A stretch of 42,431 nt of DNA from a virus. The position numbers were made by a program, and so were the translations under genes. This document shows positions 14,024 through 23,190 of the stretch, piece after piece. Position 1 is the first letter of the stretch; every line of letters begins with the position of its first letter. The notes under the pieces are model-generated. The model saw nothing but the letters and a program-made list of their open reading frames with translations. It was not told where the DNA came from and did no database searches. Location: positions 1-42,431 of the IMG/VR virus record IMGVR_UViG_3300031964_000803, one strand, 5' to 3'.

Positions 14024-14329
14024 TCAAGATCCAGCCAGAGTGATATCCCCGAGCTGAATACCGAGGATGATGAAAGATCCGCCAAGGGATCCGATCAGTA
14101 GAACTGTTCCCGCCGATGGCGCCGTGGACCAGGCGCTACTCAATCGCGGCACCCATCGGAAAGTTTCTGATCCGATCGTCACCTGTGACAGATTCGCGTC
14201 AGCAGTCTCGGACGCGACAAAGAGTGCCTTGTAACATTTCATCGCCGTACCAAGACCAGCAGCACCAGGAGACTTTTTGGGTGAGGCAGCCACGGAGTTT
14301 GCGAGACGTCTCACAGAATTGACTGACAT
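14024..14329 (-). CDS. Hypothetical tail-module protein
   Basis: ATG 14329 (6 bases after GGGAGG, in a TGATG overlap) is preferred to GTG 14332; 101 residues. The C-terminal half is hydrophobic and glycine-rich (AGTVLLIGSLGGSFIILGIQLGDITL) and looks like beta strands of a virion protein rather than TM helices. Gene position in the tail-tip block suggests a small minor tail protein. Confidence 0.55.
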   Translation of the reverse strand: MSVNSVRRLANSVAASPKKSPGAAGLGTAMKCYKALFVASETADANLSQVTIGSETFRWVPRLSSAWSTAPSAGTVLLIGSLGGSFIILGIQLGDITLAGS

Positions 14330-15519
14330 CACGTGCCTCCCGACAGTTGATAAGTGAGGGTCCTTGTGGTGCCGGTGAACTGCTCGCCAGGTCCCAAAGG
14401 AATCGTGAAGGTGTCCAGCAAGTGCAATTCGGTCTTGCCGTCCGGATAGACGACCAGAACGATATCTCCGGCCTCAAGAGCTGGATTGGGGCACACTGTG
14501 AAAGATAGCGATCGGGCCAGTCCAAGGAAGTTCTGGAGCTGCGCCTCAGCCGCTACTGCGGCATCTGCAATCGTTGTGATCAGGCTGTTGGTGTAGCGGT
14601 AAGTGCTGGCACCGAACGGCCCCTGGGGATTGCCCGTAGCAGACGGACCGTAATACGTAGGACTCCGTGGATCCGTGTCACACGCATAGCCAACCGGGGG
14701 CGGTCCAGATCCAGTTGAGGATCCGTAGCACGACACTGCGTTGTAGACGCCGGACCGGCTGACAGTCCTCTGTGCCTGCACCAGGACGCCAGTGGATGAT
14801 CCTCCGGCCGCGATAGCAGCCGGCGTGCTGGCGTCCATTACCCACACCGCCGCACTGGTCGGCGTGGACTGACTCAGTGATGGAATCGGAACGTATTGGG
14901 CAATACCGTTGGCATCGAAGTAGCACTCTGCGTTCAGGAATCCTGCAATGGTGCTGACTGCATCCCATCGGTCGGTATCGAAAGTCGTGCCTCCAGGAGT
15001 TGTTCCGTCACCAAGACCAGGCGCGAACTTCACTGCTGCATACGGGACGACGTCCTGAATCAGGCGCGTTCCCACAGAGACAACGTCCTGTCCGGACCTG
15101 TCGATCGGATCCAGGAAGCTGGCCTCGATGACCGCTTGAGAGCGGTCGAAGAAATCCACGATGGGCAATCCACCATTGGACTGCCCGGGGGCAGTCTCCT
15201 CATAAACGTCTTCGATCCTGAACCAGCCGAGACTGATCATCTCGGTCGTTCCATCGGGAAAGGTGATGCCCTGTTTGATATTCAGCTCGGCGCCATACGG
15301 GGCCAAAGCAGAGTTCGCGAAGGTGGGGAAAAAAGTCGGGTCACCGATCGTGCATGTTCCCGAGCGTCGGGTCTTCGACGTCCGATCGACCGTGATCGTG
15401 CCATCCACGATCGGCACACCAGCAACGACAAGCGCTTGGTTGTACCAGACGTCTACGGTCGTAATGGTGACGTGAGAGCCCCTGAGGGCCGTCAGGAAGC
15501 GGTCGGATACTGGCAGCAT
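14329..15519 (-). CDS. Minor tail protein, DUF5047-type
   Basis: ATG 15519 overlaps the previous stop (TGATG) and gives 396 residues. The protein has the features of DUF5047 minor tail proteins of actinophages: an N-terminal VSDRFLTALRGSHVTITTVDVWYN, then a baseplate-hub-like core with WFRIEDVYEE, DFFDRSQAVIEASFLDP and a late PALEAGDIVLVVYPDG. It probably forms part of the tail tip hub after the distal tail protein. Confidence 0.75.
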   Translation of the reverse strand: MLPVSDRFLTALRGSHVTITTVDVWYNQALVVAGVPIVDGTITVDRTSKTRRSGTCTIGDPTFFPTFANSALAPYGAELNIKQGITFPDGTTEMISLGWFRIEDVYEETAPGQSNGGLPIVDFFDRSQAVIEASFLDPIDRSGQDVVSVGTRLIQDVVPYAAVKFAPGLGDGTTPGGTTFDTDRWDAVSTIAGFLNAECYFDANGIAQYVPIPSLSQSTPTSAAVWVMDASTPAAIAAGGSSTGVLVQAQRTVSRSGVYNAVSCYGSSTGSGPPPVGYACDTDPRSPTYYGPSATGNPQGPFGASTYRYTNSLITTIADAAVAAEAQLQNFLGLARSLSFTVCPNPALEAGDIVLVVYPDGKTELHLLDTFTIPLGPGEQFTGTTRTLTYQLSGGT

Positions 15520-16808
15520 CAAATACCACCGGGGCCCGTGCCGTAGGCTTCGTCAAGAACGCTCAGGTAGGTTGCACGGTCATCAAGCAGGTTCTGGTAA
15601 GTCCCGAAGTTCGTCACCAGCAGATAAGAGTTGCCGGGGATCGATGTAAGAGCGCCGGAAGGCGAATCGACCTCGGTGAAATCGATCTGCCAAATACGAG
15701 TCAGGTCAGACGACGTCTGCGCCGGCCGCTGTTCTGTGACGTCACCAGCGATGAAATACATGTCGGCGAAGTAGTCATCAGGTGTAGCCTGAAAGAACAG
15801 GGTAGTTCCAGGCTGGAGAAGACCCAGGATCGACTGATAGTCGGTCGTGCCAATCGTCATCAGACTCAGCGTGCCTGTACGTCCGGTAAGGACGTCCGAG
15901 ACAACCACCGGATTCGATCTGCCAACCACGGGATAGACCTGCTGACGAGACGGACGCTTGACGTCCGACAGAGTCTGAATGGTGACCTGAGTATTCAGAG
16001 CCGACTGGGACAAGTTTTTGAGCCAGCCGACACTACTCGACACAGGGATCGTCACTGCTGGCGAGACGATCTGATATGTGGTTGTGGTGCCATCAGGCTG
16101 CGGCTGTTCCACGATCACCGCATAGGTACATGCGGCGCCGAGAGGCGCCTCAACATCGAAGCCAGTCCACGCATCCACTCCACCAGTCGAGATGCCGTTG
16201 GCAGACCGAATGATGGATTGGGATCCGTCAGGATTGGTCCTCTGGATCGAGAAGGTAGTCCATCCGGTCAGTCCACTCACCGAGATCTCGTTATAGGCGA
16301 GAGACCCATTTGGTGTCACGGTCACGGCCAGAGCCGGAGAGCCGAGATACATTTGGTCAAAGTAGAAGAGATTACCGCTGCTGGCCGCCTGCGGATGCAT
16401 GACCAGTGAAGCACCAACTGCGCCAGCCGGCGCAGTCAGAACCATCGACAGCTGACTGAACACCCCCGGCGCAAGAACGTAAGGTGCAGCCGGATTCTCT
16501 AGAACATAGAGGTTGTGCCCCGAGGAATCGTAATAGTCGATCTCGATAAGGACGGAGTTGTAGGTATTGTTCCAGCAGCTGAAGTACGCCTGATAGGTCT
16601 CACCCGCCGTGATGGGTACGCCAGCGTTGAGAACGATGGAGATTGAACCAGCTCCAGTAGACGTACACAGCAGAGAGTACGTGCCGTCAAGAGCCTCGGC
16701 TGAGCTTTGAGAGAGAGTGCCTGGACCACTCGTGATGGTCCAGGCACTCGTATCGGTCTCAATCGACTGTGCGTTGTAGGAAAGTAGATTCCCAGGAATC
16801 AACGTCAT
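15519..16808 (-). CDS. Minor tail / distal tail protein with carbohydrate-binding-like domain
   Basis: 429 residues, ATG overlapping the tape measure stop (ATGA). The first about 170 residues look like a beta-sandwich carbohydrate-binding module (TITSGPGTLSQSSAEALDGTYSLL, YQAYFSCWNN, YDSSGHNLYVLENP). A middle section resembles a fibronectin-like fold, and the C-terminal third carries tail-tip motifs (QSALNTQVTIQTLSDVKRPSRQQVYPVVGRSNPVVVSD). It is the gene directly after the tape measure, the usual place of the distal tail protein. Confidence 0.7.
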   Translation of the reverse strand: MTLIPGNLLSYNAQSIETDTSAWTITSGPGTLSQSSAEALDGTYSLLCTSTGAGSISIVLNAGVPITAGETYQAYFSCWNNTYNSVLIEIDYYDSSGHNLYVLENPAAPYVLAPGVFSQLSMVLTAPAGAVGASLVMHPQAASSGNLFYFDQMYLGSPALAVTVTPNGSLAYNEISVSGLTGWTTFSIQRTNPDGSQSIIRSANGISTGGVDAWTGFDVEAPLGAACTYAVIVEQPQPDGTTTTYQIVSPAVTIPVSSSVGWLKNLSQSALNTQVTIQTLSDVKRPSRQQVYPVVGRSNPVVVSDVLTGRTGTLSLMTIGTTDYQSILGLLQPGTTLFFQATPDDYFADMYFIAGDVTEQRPAQTSSDLTRIWQIDFTEVDSPSGALTSIPGNSYLLVTNFGTYQNLLDDRATYLSVLDEAYGTGPGGI

Positions 16809-19800
16809 CCAGTTCTTCCCCCATTCAACGCACGGACTAGCTGGTTATTGTTCTTGTCGATCTTGACTTCGATTCGAGCATCCAGCTCTTGGCCGTCCAG
16901 GAGAACCTTGACGTCGAAGTACGGGGCGCCAGCGGCAGCAGCCTGAGAGGCCGTCTGATAGGCGCCCAGAGAAGACGACGGACGAGACACGGGAACAGAA
17001 GCGGCAGCCACACCGAGCCGCTTTGCAGCGGACTCGATGGCCGGCACCGAGGCATCCATGCCGTCCACGATTCCCTGACCAGTCATCAGGCCGACCTCAT
17101 TGCGCAGCCGTTGAGACGGAGAGTGGATGTCCAGTTCCTTCTTGACTGTCCCGACCACCGTGTCTGCGATGGTCTTCATCTCGGCCGCAATCGCGGACTC
17201 CTGGCTTTTCAGCCCGGACAGGAATCCCTTGCCGGCATTCGCCCCTGTGTCGTACAGCTCATCCGCAACGGACTGCCCGTAGGTAGTCGTCTCCGCAGAG
17301 ACCTGAGACAGAAGGCTGTTGACCTGAGATGCCTGAGACGAACTGGCAGACGCCAGAGCCTCCGCATACACGGCACCAGATGATGGACCCATGGCCGCAA
17401 CCTGCTGAATCACCGAGGTCGAGTAGCCAAGCTTCTTGAGCTTTGACATGTCGGCGATGAAAGTCTTCAGCTGAGAGTCGTTGCCTTGGAGACCAGAGAT
17501 GATGTCTCCCACTCCGGAGACCCCGGAGAGGTTGAGCCCAGACAGGTCACCGAAAGAGCTTGCCGCAGACGTCAGAGATGCCGCATATGTGGTGGCTGTC
17601 TTCATAGTGGCTGCGATAGCAGTCTTATCGGTGCTCAGTGTGGCCAGCTTTGCGGCAGCAACGCTGTCCGCATGCACAACCTGCTGAGCATGCGTGTTAC
17701 TGGTGATGCCAAGGATCAACTTGTTCAGGGCATCTACCAGTGTCTTCACGCTGGTAGCGGTGAAGTCGCTCGATGTCAGATCGCCAAAGTCCGTATCAGC
17801 TGTGTAGATCTGATCGGCCGTCAGGGTCTTCGGAGCAACAGTCTTCTTGGCCTTCTTCTTCGTCCCTGTGGCATAGCCCAGAACCTGGGCATGCATCGAG
17901 AGACTGTCTTCATGGTCAAGGACTGTCTCCCCGCCGGCGAAGTTCACCAGCTCTGGGCCGGCTTCACCAACCCAGTGCCATCCCGCCACGGCACCATCAG
18001 TACCGCTGGCATAGCCTTCATACGGGCCACCGGCAGCAAGGCTCACCAGACCAGGCACATTAGCGATGCTGTGATACCTGGCTTGGATGTAGCGAATCCC
18101 AGCCACGATGTTTGCAAGCCCGTCAAAGATATTGTCGGGCAAGGACTGGTCGCGGTACTGCTGGAATGTCGCCATGATGGTTTGCATCAGGCCGCGCGAC
18201 GGGTCGCCGGCAGCCGCATTGGAGTCGCTTAGATTCTCGGCATTGGGATTCCCGCCAGACTCGTGAGCGATGATGGCAGCAAGTCCACTAGACCAGCTAG
18301 AACCAACGCCCGTAATCTGCTCTGCTTGTTGAATCCAGCTCATGACCTGAGCACTCAGAGAAGCGCCGGCATTCGCAGTGAACTGCTCTTGCGCCTTCTG
18401 GTCCTTGCCTCCGAAGAAGCTCAGGACATCATTGATCATCCCAGTGGGGATCCCGGTCAGAAGCTGCTTGACGGGCGAATTCCCGGGAATCATCGAGCTG
18501 ATCCCGGCCTTGAGCGGAGCGAGCATCGAAGATGCCGCATCCTTCAGACCGCCAGCTACAATGCTTCCGGCATAGTGAGTCAGATCACCAACACCGGAAG
18601 TGACCATGTGAGCGCCGGAGGAAACTAGTCCTCCGATGCCGTCAAGGATTCCGCCGAGACTGTAGTGCCCATCCGGCGATCCCTTTCGGGATCCGCCACC
18701 GAGCACACTACGGAGGGCATTGAAGCCCTTCTCGCCACCTAGCGCATTCATCTCGGGGATAGACAGGATGCCTTCGCCAGCAGTGCCGTACAGCGGCACC
18801 CAGTCCCCTTGAGACCTGTCTCCGGGAACCACACCACCAGTAGCGAAGTGCGGAGCCGGAGGCAGATCCTTGATGCCAACTGCGTTGGCGATGAAATCCC
18901 AGACCTCACGGATGCCGTTGGTGTAAACGGTATTCACAATGAAGTTCAGGGGCCCGTCAAGGATCTTGACCAGTCCACCCCAGAGTGAAGAGATTCCGGA
19001 AACGGCCGACTTGAAAGCGGACTCCACATCGTGCATGGTGTCCGAGATCACGGAACCGATGTCTCGGAAAATCGGCTTGACGTCGTTGTTGTAAAGTCCC
19101 GCTACCCAAGATCCGAAGGAGTCGAATCCTTGACCAACCTTCGCGAAGGTTGGCTGTACCGCTTCCTTCCAGAGCCAGGTGAAGACGGCTCCGATAAGAG
19201 AGAAGACGGGTCCGAGAGTCCTGCTATACAGCCACTCAGCAGCATCTCCGATTCCGGAGAAAGCTGGGCCGAGAGCGTTATTCCAGAGCCACATGCCAGC
19301 AGCACCAACCGCGCCAATGGCGATCTCAACAGCGGACGCAACGGGGCTGATGACATTCGACTCCAGCCAAGAAAAGGCTGAACCGATCCAGCTTATCGCC
19401 GGGCCGATGGCATTGTTGTATAGCCACATCGCCACGGCACCAATGCCGTGGAAAGCAGGCTCGAAAACGTCATGCCACAGCGGCATGACCACGCTTCCGC
19501 CAAAATTGGTAAACAGGCCACCAATGAATCGGAAGGTTGGGCCGAGAGCGTTCGACCAAAGCCAGCTAGCAAGCCACCCGATCCCCTTGAAAGCAGGATC
19601 AAAGACGTCCTGCCAAAGTGCAGTGATCAGCGGAGACAGGATGTGATAGGCGATTACGAAAGGTGTCGCCAGCAGGGTTCCAACAATAACGACCAGGAGG
19701 CGCACGCCAAAAGAGATGGCATCGAAAACCGGGGCAAGTACGTTGTGCCAGAGCCAGCCCATTACATCACCGACGGCATGGACAGCGTCCATGACCCCGT

Positions 19801-21829
19801 GCTCCAAGTCGCCGAAGTATTTGATGACCTCGATGACAAAGAGCGCCAAGACCCCAATGGGTCCGGCGGCAAAAAGCACGTACAGATGGTCTTTGATGAA
19901 ATCGAAGCCGGCACCTAGGGCCGACTTGACCCAGTCAAATCCGGTCACGATCCCGGACCACACCAAGGAGGCCACATGGCCAATGTCGCCAAGGATGTCG
20001 CGGAAAGTCTTACTGTGCTGGTACAGCGCAACAACGCCGATAACAGCGGCAGCTACACCCATCACGATGAGGGTGAATACGTTGGCGTCGGACAGCGCAT
20101 CGAAAATCGCCATCTGGATGTTCAGCAGCATCACTGAGCTTCGCCAGATCAGGAACGCTTCGGCGATATCCGAGATGATCTTAGCCGCGATAGCGTTGTG
20201 GCCAATGGCGCCAATCGCCTGAGCAATATCCAGGACCAACGGCGCGACCAGAGAGAGAATCCCCTTGGTCGCACTGAACTTTCCGAAGTTCCCTACAATG
20301 TCCTTAACCAGCGGAGCCGCTGGACGGAGATCCGTGACCAGTTCAGAGATGAACTTGCGAACATCCCCAATGCCCTTGCTGACATCGGCCGCGATCGGCG
20401 CGACCATATTCTGAAGGCCAGTCGATGAAGAGAATCCAGCGAAGCGGGATGACAGCGAGTTCAGCTCATTGAACACGGGCCTAAAGGCGCCAGCAGCGAA
20501 CTGCGTCAAGCCGTCCTTGATGTTCGACAGGGATCCTGCGAAAGTCTTAGACTGGGCAGCCATCTCGCCACCCATTGCGCGGGTGGCGGAAGTGCCGTTC
20601 TCGATACCCTTGATCAGGATCGGCAGAGCCTGCGTCGCCATGATCTTGCCGGCAGTGATGTTCTTCGACATCTGAGTCGTAGTCTCGCCATAGCCGGCAG
20701 CAAGAATCTGGAGCGCGGGGATTCCCCGGATCTCCAGCTCCCTGAGCTGGGTTTCCATGATCTGGCCCTTGGACTGCATCTCGCCGAAAACTTGTACGAC
20801 GGAATCCAGGGTCGAGCTGTTGCCGCCGATGGCGGATACGGCATCTCCAAGACCAGTGAGGTCCGGGATGATGCTTTGGGCGTTGACGCCCAAAGCAAGA
20901 AGCTCTTGAGCATCCTGGGTGAGGTCTTCGAACTGGAACGGCGTGCCCAGGCTGAAGGACTTGATCTGAGCGATCATGGCCGTAGCCTTCGACGCTGAAC
21001 CAAGCAGCGTCGTAAACGAGATCTGCGCGGTCTGCATCTCTGAGTTGAAGTCGATGACGCTCGACTTGATCGCGTCGAATGCGCTGGAGATGCCGCGCGA
21101 GATCATCGAGCCGGCAACATAGCCGAGACCCCATGAGCCGATCGTGTACTTGAGACCAGTACCGAGTTCTTTGAACGACTCGGAAATCGCTTCTCCGCCA
21201 TCATAGCCACCAGCAGAGAGAGCAGAAGAAATAAGGCCCCTGGCCTGTCCGCCAAACGACTGGACATTGGCAAGCATTCCCTGCACGCCGATAGATCCAA
21301 AAACGGATCCAAGGGATGCAGTCGAGTCGTTGACGGTCTCGCTCAGACTCTCAGTCAGCGCCTCTCCGGCCTCACGGCCGGCCAGCGACGCCTGATATGT
21401 CAGATCGTCAGCATCGAAGAAAGACAGCTGAAAATTCTCGGCCGCAGCCTCAGTAAAATTCAGAGACAGCTGCTCGCCGGCTTCGGCGCCAGCCTCGGAA
21501 AGGGTCGATACGAGTGAGGCTGCCGCATCGGTCGCAGCACTACCAACAGAGTTGGTGATGTTCTCAGAGATGTTAGTAGCAGCATCCCCAAGAGCCTCTG
21601 TGAGGCTCCGCGAGATGGATGTGCTCATTTCCCCGGCTGCTTCAGTTGCGGCCTCTACAATGGGCGCCAGCGCCTCAGAGCCATTGACCGTGAATGCCTT
21701 GGACAGCTCGCTCTGTGCTGCCTCAGCGGCAGCCCTGACATACTTCTCGATATCCGAGACGAGTGCTGCCGTATCGCCTAGGGCCAGGTCAATATAGGCG
21801 ACGCCGGCGGAGCGCGCGGAGCCAGCCAT
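16805..21829 (-). CDS. Tape measure protein with lytic transglycosylase domain
   Basis: 1674 residues, the longest gene here. Residues 1-250 are alanine/serine-rich helix. Residues 258-450 match the tape-measure core (FNSEMQTAQISFTTLLG, FSLGTPFQFEDL, RELEIRGIPALQILA). Hydrophobic stretches lie near 580-603, 650-672 and 708-728. Residues 690-920 repeat a unit of the form LW..(V/A)L.P.F..IG..WLW several times. A lytic transglycosylase-like domain occupies about 1155-1270, with the probable catalytic glutamate in IIAHESGGNPNAEN (near 1190) and GLMQT. It sets tail length and probably opens the wall on DNA entry. Confidence 0.95.
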   Translation of the reverse strand: MAGSARSAGVAYIDLALGDTAALVSDIEKYVRAAAEAAQSELSKAFTVNGSEALAPIVEAATEAAGEMSTSISRSLTEALGDAATNISENITNSVGSAATDAAASLVSTLSEAGAEAGEQLSLNFTEAAAENFQLSFFDADDLTYQASLAGREAGEALTESLSETVNDSTASLGSVFGSIGVQGMLANVQSFGGQARGLISSALSAGGYDGGEAISESFKELGTGLKYTIGSWGLGYVAGSMISRGISSAFDAIKSSVIDFNSEMQTAQISFTTLLGSASKATAMIAQIKSFSLGTPFQFEDLTQDAQELLALGVNAQSIIPDLTGLGDAVSAIGGNSSTLDSVVQVFGEMQSKGQIMETQLRELEIRGIPALQILAAGYGETTTQMSKNITAGKIMATQALPILIKGIENGTSATRAMGGEMAAQSKTFAGSLSNIKDGLTQFAAGAFRPVFNELNSLSSRFAGFSSSTGLQNMVAPIAADVSKGIGDVRKFISELVTDLRPAAPLVKDIVGNFGKFSATKGILSLVAPLVLDIAQAIGAIGHNAIAAKIISDIAEAFLIWRSSVMLLNIQMAIFDALSDANVFTLIVMGVAAAVIGVVALYQHSKTFRDILGDIGHVASLVWSGIVTGFDWVKSALGAGFDFIKDHLYVLFAAGPIGVLALFVIEVIKYFGDLEHGVMDAVHAVGDVMGWLWHNVLAPVFDAISFGVRLLVVIVGTLLATPFVIAYHILSPLITALWQDVFDPAFKGIGWLASWLWSNALGPTFRFIGGLFTNFGGSVVMPLWHDVFEPAFHGIGAVAMWLYNNAIGPAISWIGSAFSWLESNVISPVASAVEIAIGAVGAAGMWLWNNALGPAFSGIGDAAEWLYSRTLGPVFSLIGAVFTWLWKEAVQPTFAKVGQGFDSFGSWVAGLYNNDVKPIFRDIGSVISDTMHDVESAFKSAVSGISSLWGGLVKILDGPLNFIVNTVYTNGIREVWDFIANAVGIKDLPPAPHFATGGVVPGDRSQGDWVPLYGTAGEGILSIPEMNALGGEKGFNALRSVLGGGSRKGSPDGHYSLGGILDGIGGLVSSGAHMVTSGVGDLTHYAGSIVAGGLKDAASSMLAPLKAGISSMIPGNSPVKQLLTGIPTGMINDVLSFFGGKDQKAQEQFTANAGASLSAQVMSWIQQAEQITGVGSSWSSGLAAIIAHESGGNPNAENLSDSNAAAGDPSRGLMQTIMATFQQYRDQSLPDNIFDGLANIVAGIRYIQARYHSIANVPGLVSLAAGGPYEGYASGTDGAVAGWHWVGEAGPELVNFAGGETVLDHEDSLSMHAQVLGYATGTKKKAKKTVAPKTLTADQIYTADTDFGDLTSSDFTATSVKTLVDALNKLILGITSNTHAQQVVHADSVAAAKLATLSTDKTAIAATMKTATTYAASLTSAASSFGDLSGLNLSGVSGVGDIISGLQGNDSQLKTFIADMSKLKKLGYSTSVIQQVAAMGPSSGAVYAEALASASSSQASQVNSLLSQVSAETTTYGQSVADELYDTGANAGKGFLSGLKSQESAIAAEMKTIADTVVGTVKKELDIHSPSQRLRNEVGLMTGQGIVDGMDASVPAIESAAKRLGVAAASVPVSRPSSSLGAYQTASQAAAAGAPYFDVKVLLDGQELDARIEVKIDKNNNQLVRALNGGRTG

Positions 21830-21838
21830 GTAGCCTCC

Positions 21839-22500
21839 CTAGGACATGAGGAATCCCGCGATATCGGCGTTAGATGCTGCGGGAACAAGAACTTCGGAAT
21901 CGGAAATACCTGGACGCGGGATACGCGTCGGACGCGTCGGCTTCTCCTCGCCATGGACAGAGGAGTAGGCCCACTGGATCTCTCCAAGGAGATCGACAGT
22001 GATTGCTAGCAGGTGGTCGCTCCGCGACCAGTCAGCCATCTCGCCATTCGTATCGTGCGAGAGCTGAGAATCCTGTGGAAGCCGACGGATCAAATTCAGA
22101 AGCCGTCGGCTGGACAGTGTGCCCCTGTACCAGTCGTAGATATCGACGCGGTAGTAGTGGAGGAGATCAGCTTCAATAGCCTCTGCGTGCTCGTTGATCA
22201 GCTCACAGAGGGCGAGTCTTCCCCCACGCTCGCACCAGTCTCAGAGCGCCACGCATCCAGAATCGCCCGGACATCCTGGACGGAAACCTTGTGGGCGAAA
22301 AACCGGGTCGATGCATCAACGTCGTTCATCACCGCGCTAACAATCTGCTTCAGATCATTGCCGGCATTCGCCATCGTCTCCAGCACATCAACGGGCAGTT
22401 CCGTCGGAAAGTTGAAGGTCTCGCCATCAATCACAAACTCGAACTTCTCGCCGTTCGCCTCAAGGCGCTGAGCACGGGCGGCATTAACGTCAAAAGCCAT
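21839..22500 (-). CDS. Tail assembly chaperone, frameshift product (gpGT-like)
   Basis: Reading the upstream chaperone (22500-22222) and slipping back one base at G GGG GAA (22225-22219) joins 93 residues to a second 127-residue segment, giving 220 residues. The downstream segment begins GRLALCELINEHAEAIEADLL and continues HYYRVDIYDWYRG, SSRRLLNLIRRLPQDS, the standard second half of actinophage tail chaperones. No start codon with a ribosome binding site is needed for it. It ends just before the tape measure gene, as in lambda-type tails. Confidence 0.85.
22198..22500 (-). CDS. Tail assembly chaperone (gpG-like)
   Basis: 100 residues from ATG 22500: MAFDVNAARAQRLEANGEKF, FVIDGETFNFPTELPVDVLE and a helical C-terminus, typical of the first tail chaperone that coats the tape measure during tail assembly. 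It terminates shortly after the slippery site, so most ribosomes make this short form. It lies between major tail protein and tape measure, the expected order. Confidence 0.85.
   Translation of the reverse strand: MAFDVNAARAQRLEANGEKFEFVIDGETFNFPTELPVDVLETMANAGNDLKQIVSAVMNDVDASTRFFAHKVSVQDVRAILDAWRSETGASVGEDSPSVS
22219..22225 (-). other. Programmed -1 frameshift site G GGG GAA
   Basis: In the chaperone frame the codons are GTG GGG GAA. Slipping back one base re-pairs GGG on GGG and reads GGA AGA next, which opens the 127-codon downstream frame. The location just before the stop of the first chaperone matches the conserved tail-gene frameshift. Confidence 0.8.
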
Positions 22501-22525
22501 GGTGTGTAAATCCCTTCGAGAGGAT

Positions 22526-22557
22526 GCCTGTCCCCGCCCCTCTAAGCGGGGACAGGC
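22526..22557 (-). other. 12-base-pair hairpin in the tail operon
   Basis: A perfect stem GCCTGTCCCCGC / GCGGGGACAGGC with an 8-base loop (plus-strand reading) lies between the major tail protein and the first chaperone, directly downstream (minus strand) of a TTGACGCTTGACA site. There is no U-run, so it is more likely a pause, partial terminator or processing element than a full stop. Confidence 0.65.
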
Positions 22558-22567
22558 CGAATATGGG

Positions 22568-22580
22568 TGTCAAGCGTCAA
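22568..22580 (-). promoter_or_regulatory. TTGACGCTTGACA site within the late tail operon
   Basis: An exact minus-strand copy of the repeated site. It is oriented along local transcription and sits in the only sizeable gap of the tail operon. No -10 hexamer is visible at 16-18 bases, so it reads as a binding site in a transcribed region rather than a promoter. It is the only copy found in the minus-strand late region. Confidence 0.75.
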
Positions 22581-22595
22581 GAAATAAGGCGGCGA

Positions 22596-23180
22596 TCAGG
22601 GAGTCATGTTCGGGTCGTTGGTGTACCAGTAAACGAGAGGCGTCACGCCGTCGAGTCCCATCGCGTTGTACGTGATGCCAAGAGCCGCACTCTTGTCGCG
22701 AGTCAGGTTGATATCGGTGGTGTCGGTCACCTGACCACGCGGAATGATGATTCGGGTAGTGATAGCGCCGTTGTTGTCGGTCCACTCAATCCCAAGTGTC
22801 CGCTCGAAAGAGACAAGCGTCTCGGAGATGGTGTACAGGTATCCGCTGGCGCCATTGGTGGCGACAGCGCCACCACCGGCCCACAGGGGCAGCGTGATGG
22901 CATTCATCTGCACGAGGCTGAACTTCGCGGTCATTGCCCGACTCTTCGGCACGTAGCGACCGGGAACGGTCGTCTGCCAGAGATCGATCTCATCCCAGCT
23001 GTCCTTCTTGCCAAGGACCACGCCAGTGTCATCGGTGAAGCCGAGATCCTGCCACAGGGCAGAAACACTGGCCCAGGAAGCCACAACGTCAGTGGGGGCC
23101 GGAGTGCCCACGGGAGCAATATAGAGGTGGCCCTGTCCGGCCACTCGAATCTGTGAAGTCTGCTGGCCAGTAGCGGCCAT
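22596..23180 (-). CDS. Major tail (tube) protein
   Basis: 194 residues, ATG 23180 after AAAGGAGGCAAC. Beta-rich with a glycine/alanine N-terminus (RVAGQGHLYIAPVGTPAPTD), SWDEIDLWQTTVPGRYVPKSRAMTAKFSL, and the late EWTDNNGAITTRIIIPRGQVTDTTD block typical of siphovirus tube proteins. Its place between the tail terminator and tail chaperones is standard. Likely the most abundant tail component. Confidence 0.85.
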   Translation of the reverse strand: MAATGQQTSQIRVAGQGHLYIAPVGTPAPTDVVASWASVSALWQDLGFTDDTGVVLGKKDSWDEIDLWQTTVPGRYVPKSRAMTAKFSLVQMNAITLPLWAGGGAVATNGASGYLYTISETLVSFERTLGIEWTDNNGAITTRIIIPRGQVTDTTDINLTRDKSAALGITYNAMGLDGVTPLVYWYTNDPNMTP

Positions 23181-23190
23181 GTTGCCTCCT

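Noticed and set aside
15940-15975. Additional TTGACGCTTGACA-like copy inside the tail gene
   Set aside because: The coding sequence has CGCTTGACGTCC, which shares only part of the site in the wrong arrangement and is not intergenic.
17486-18232. Long open frames on the plus strand opposite the tape measure gene
   Set aside because: Antisense shadows of a high-GC, repetitive coding region; no ribosome binding sites, no known domains.
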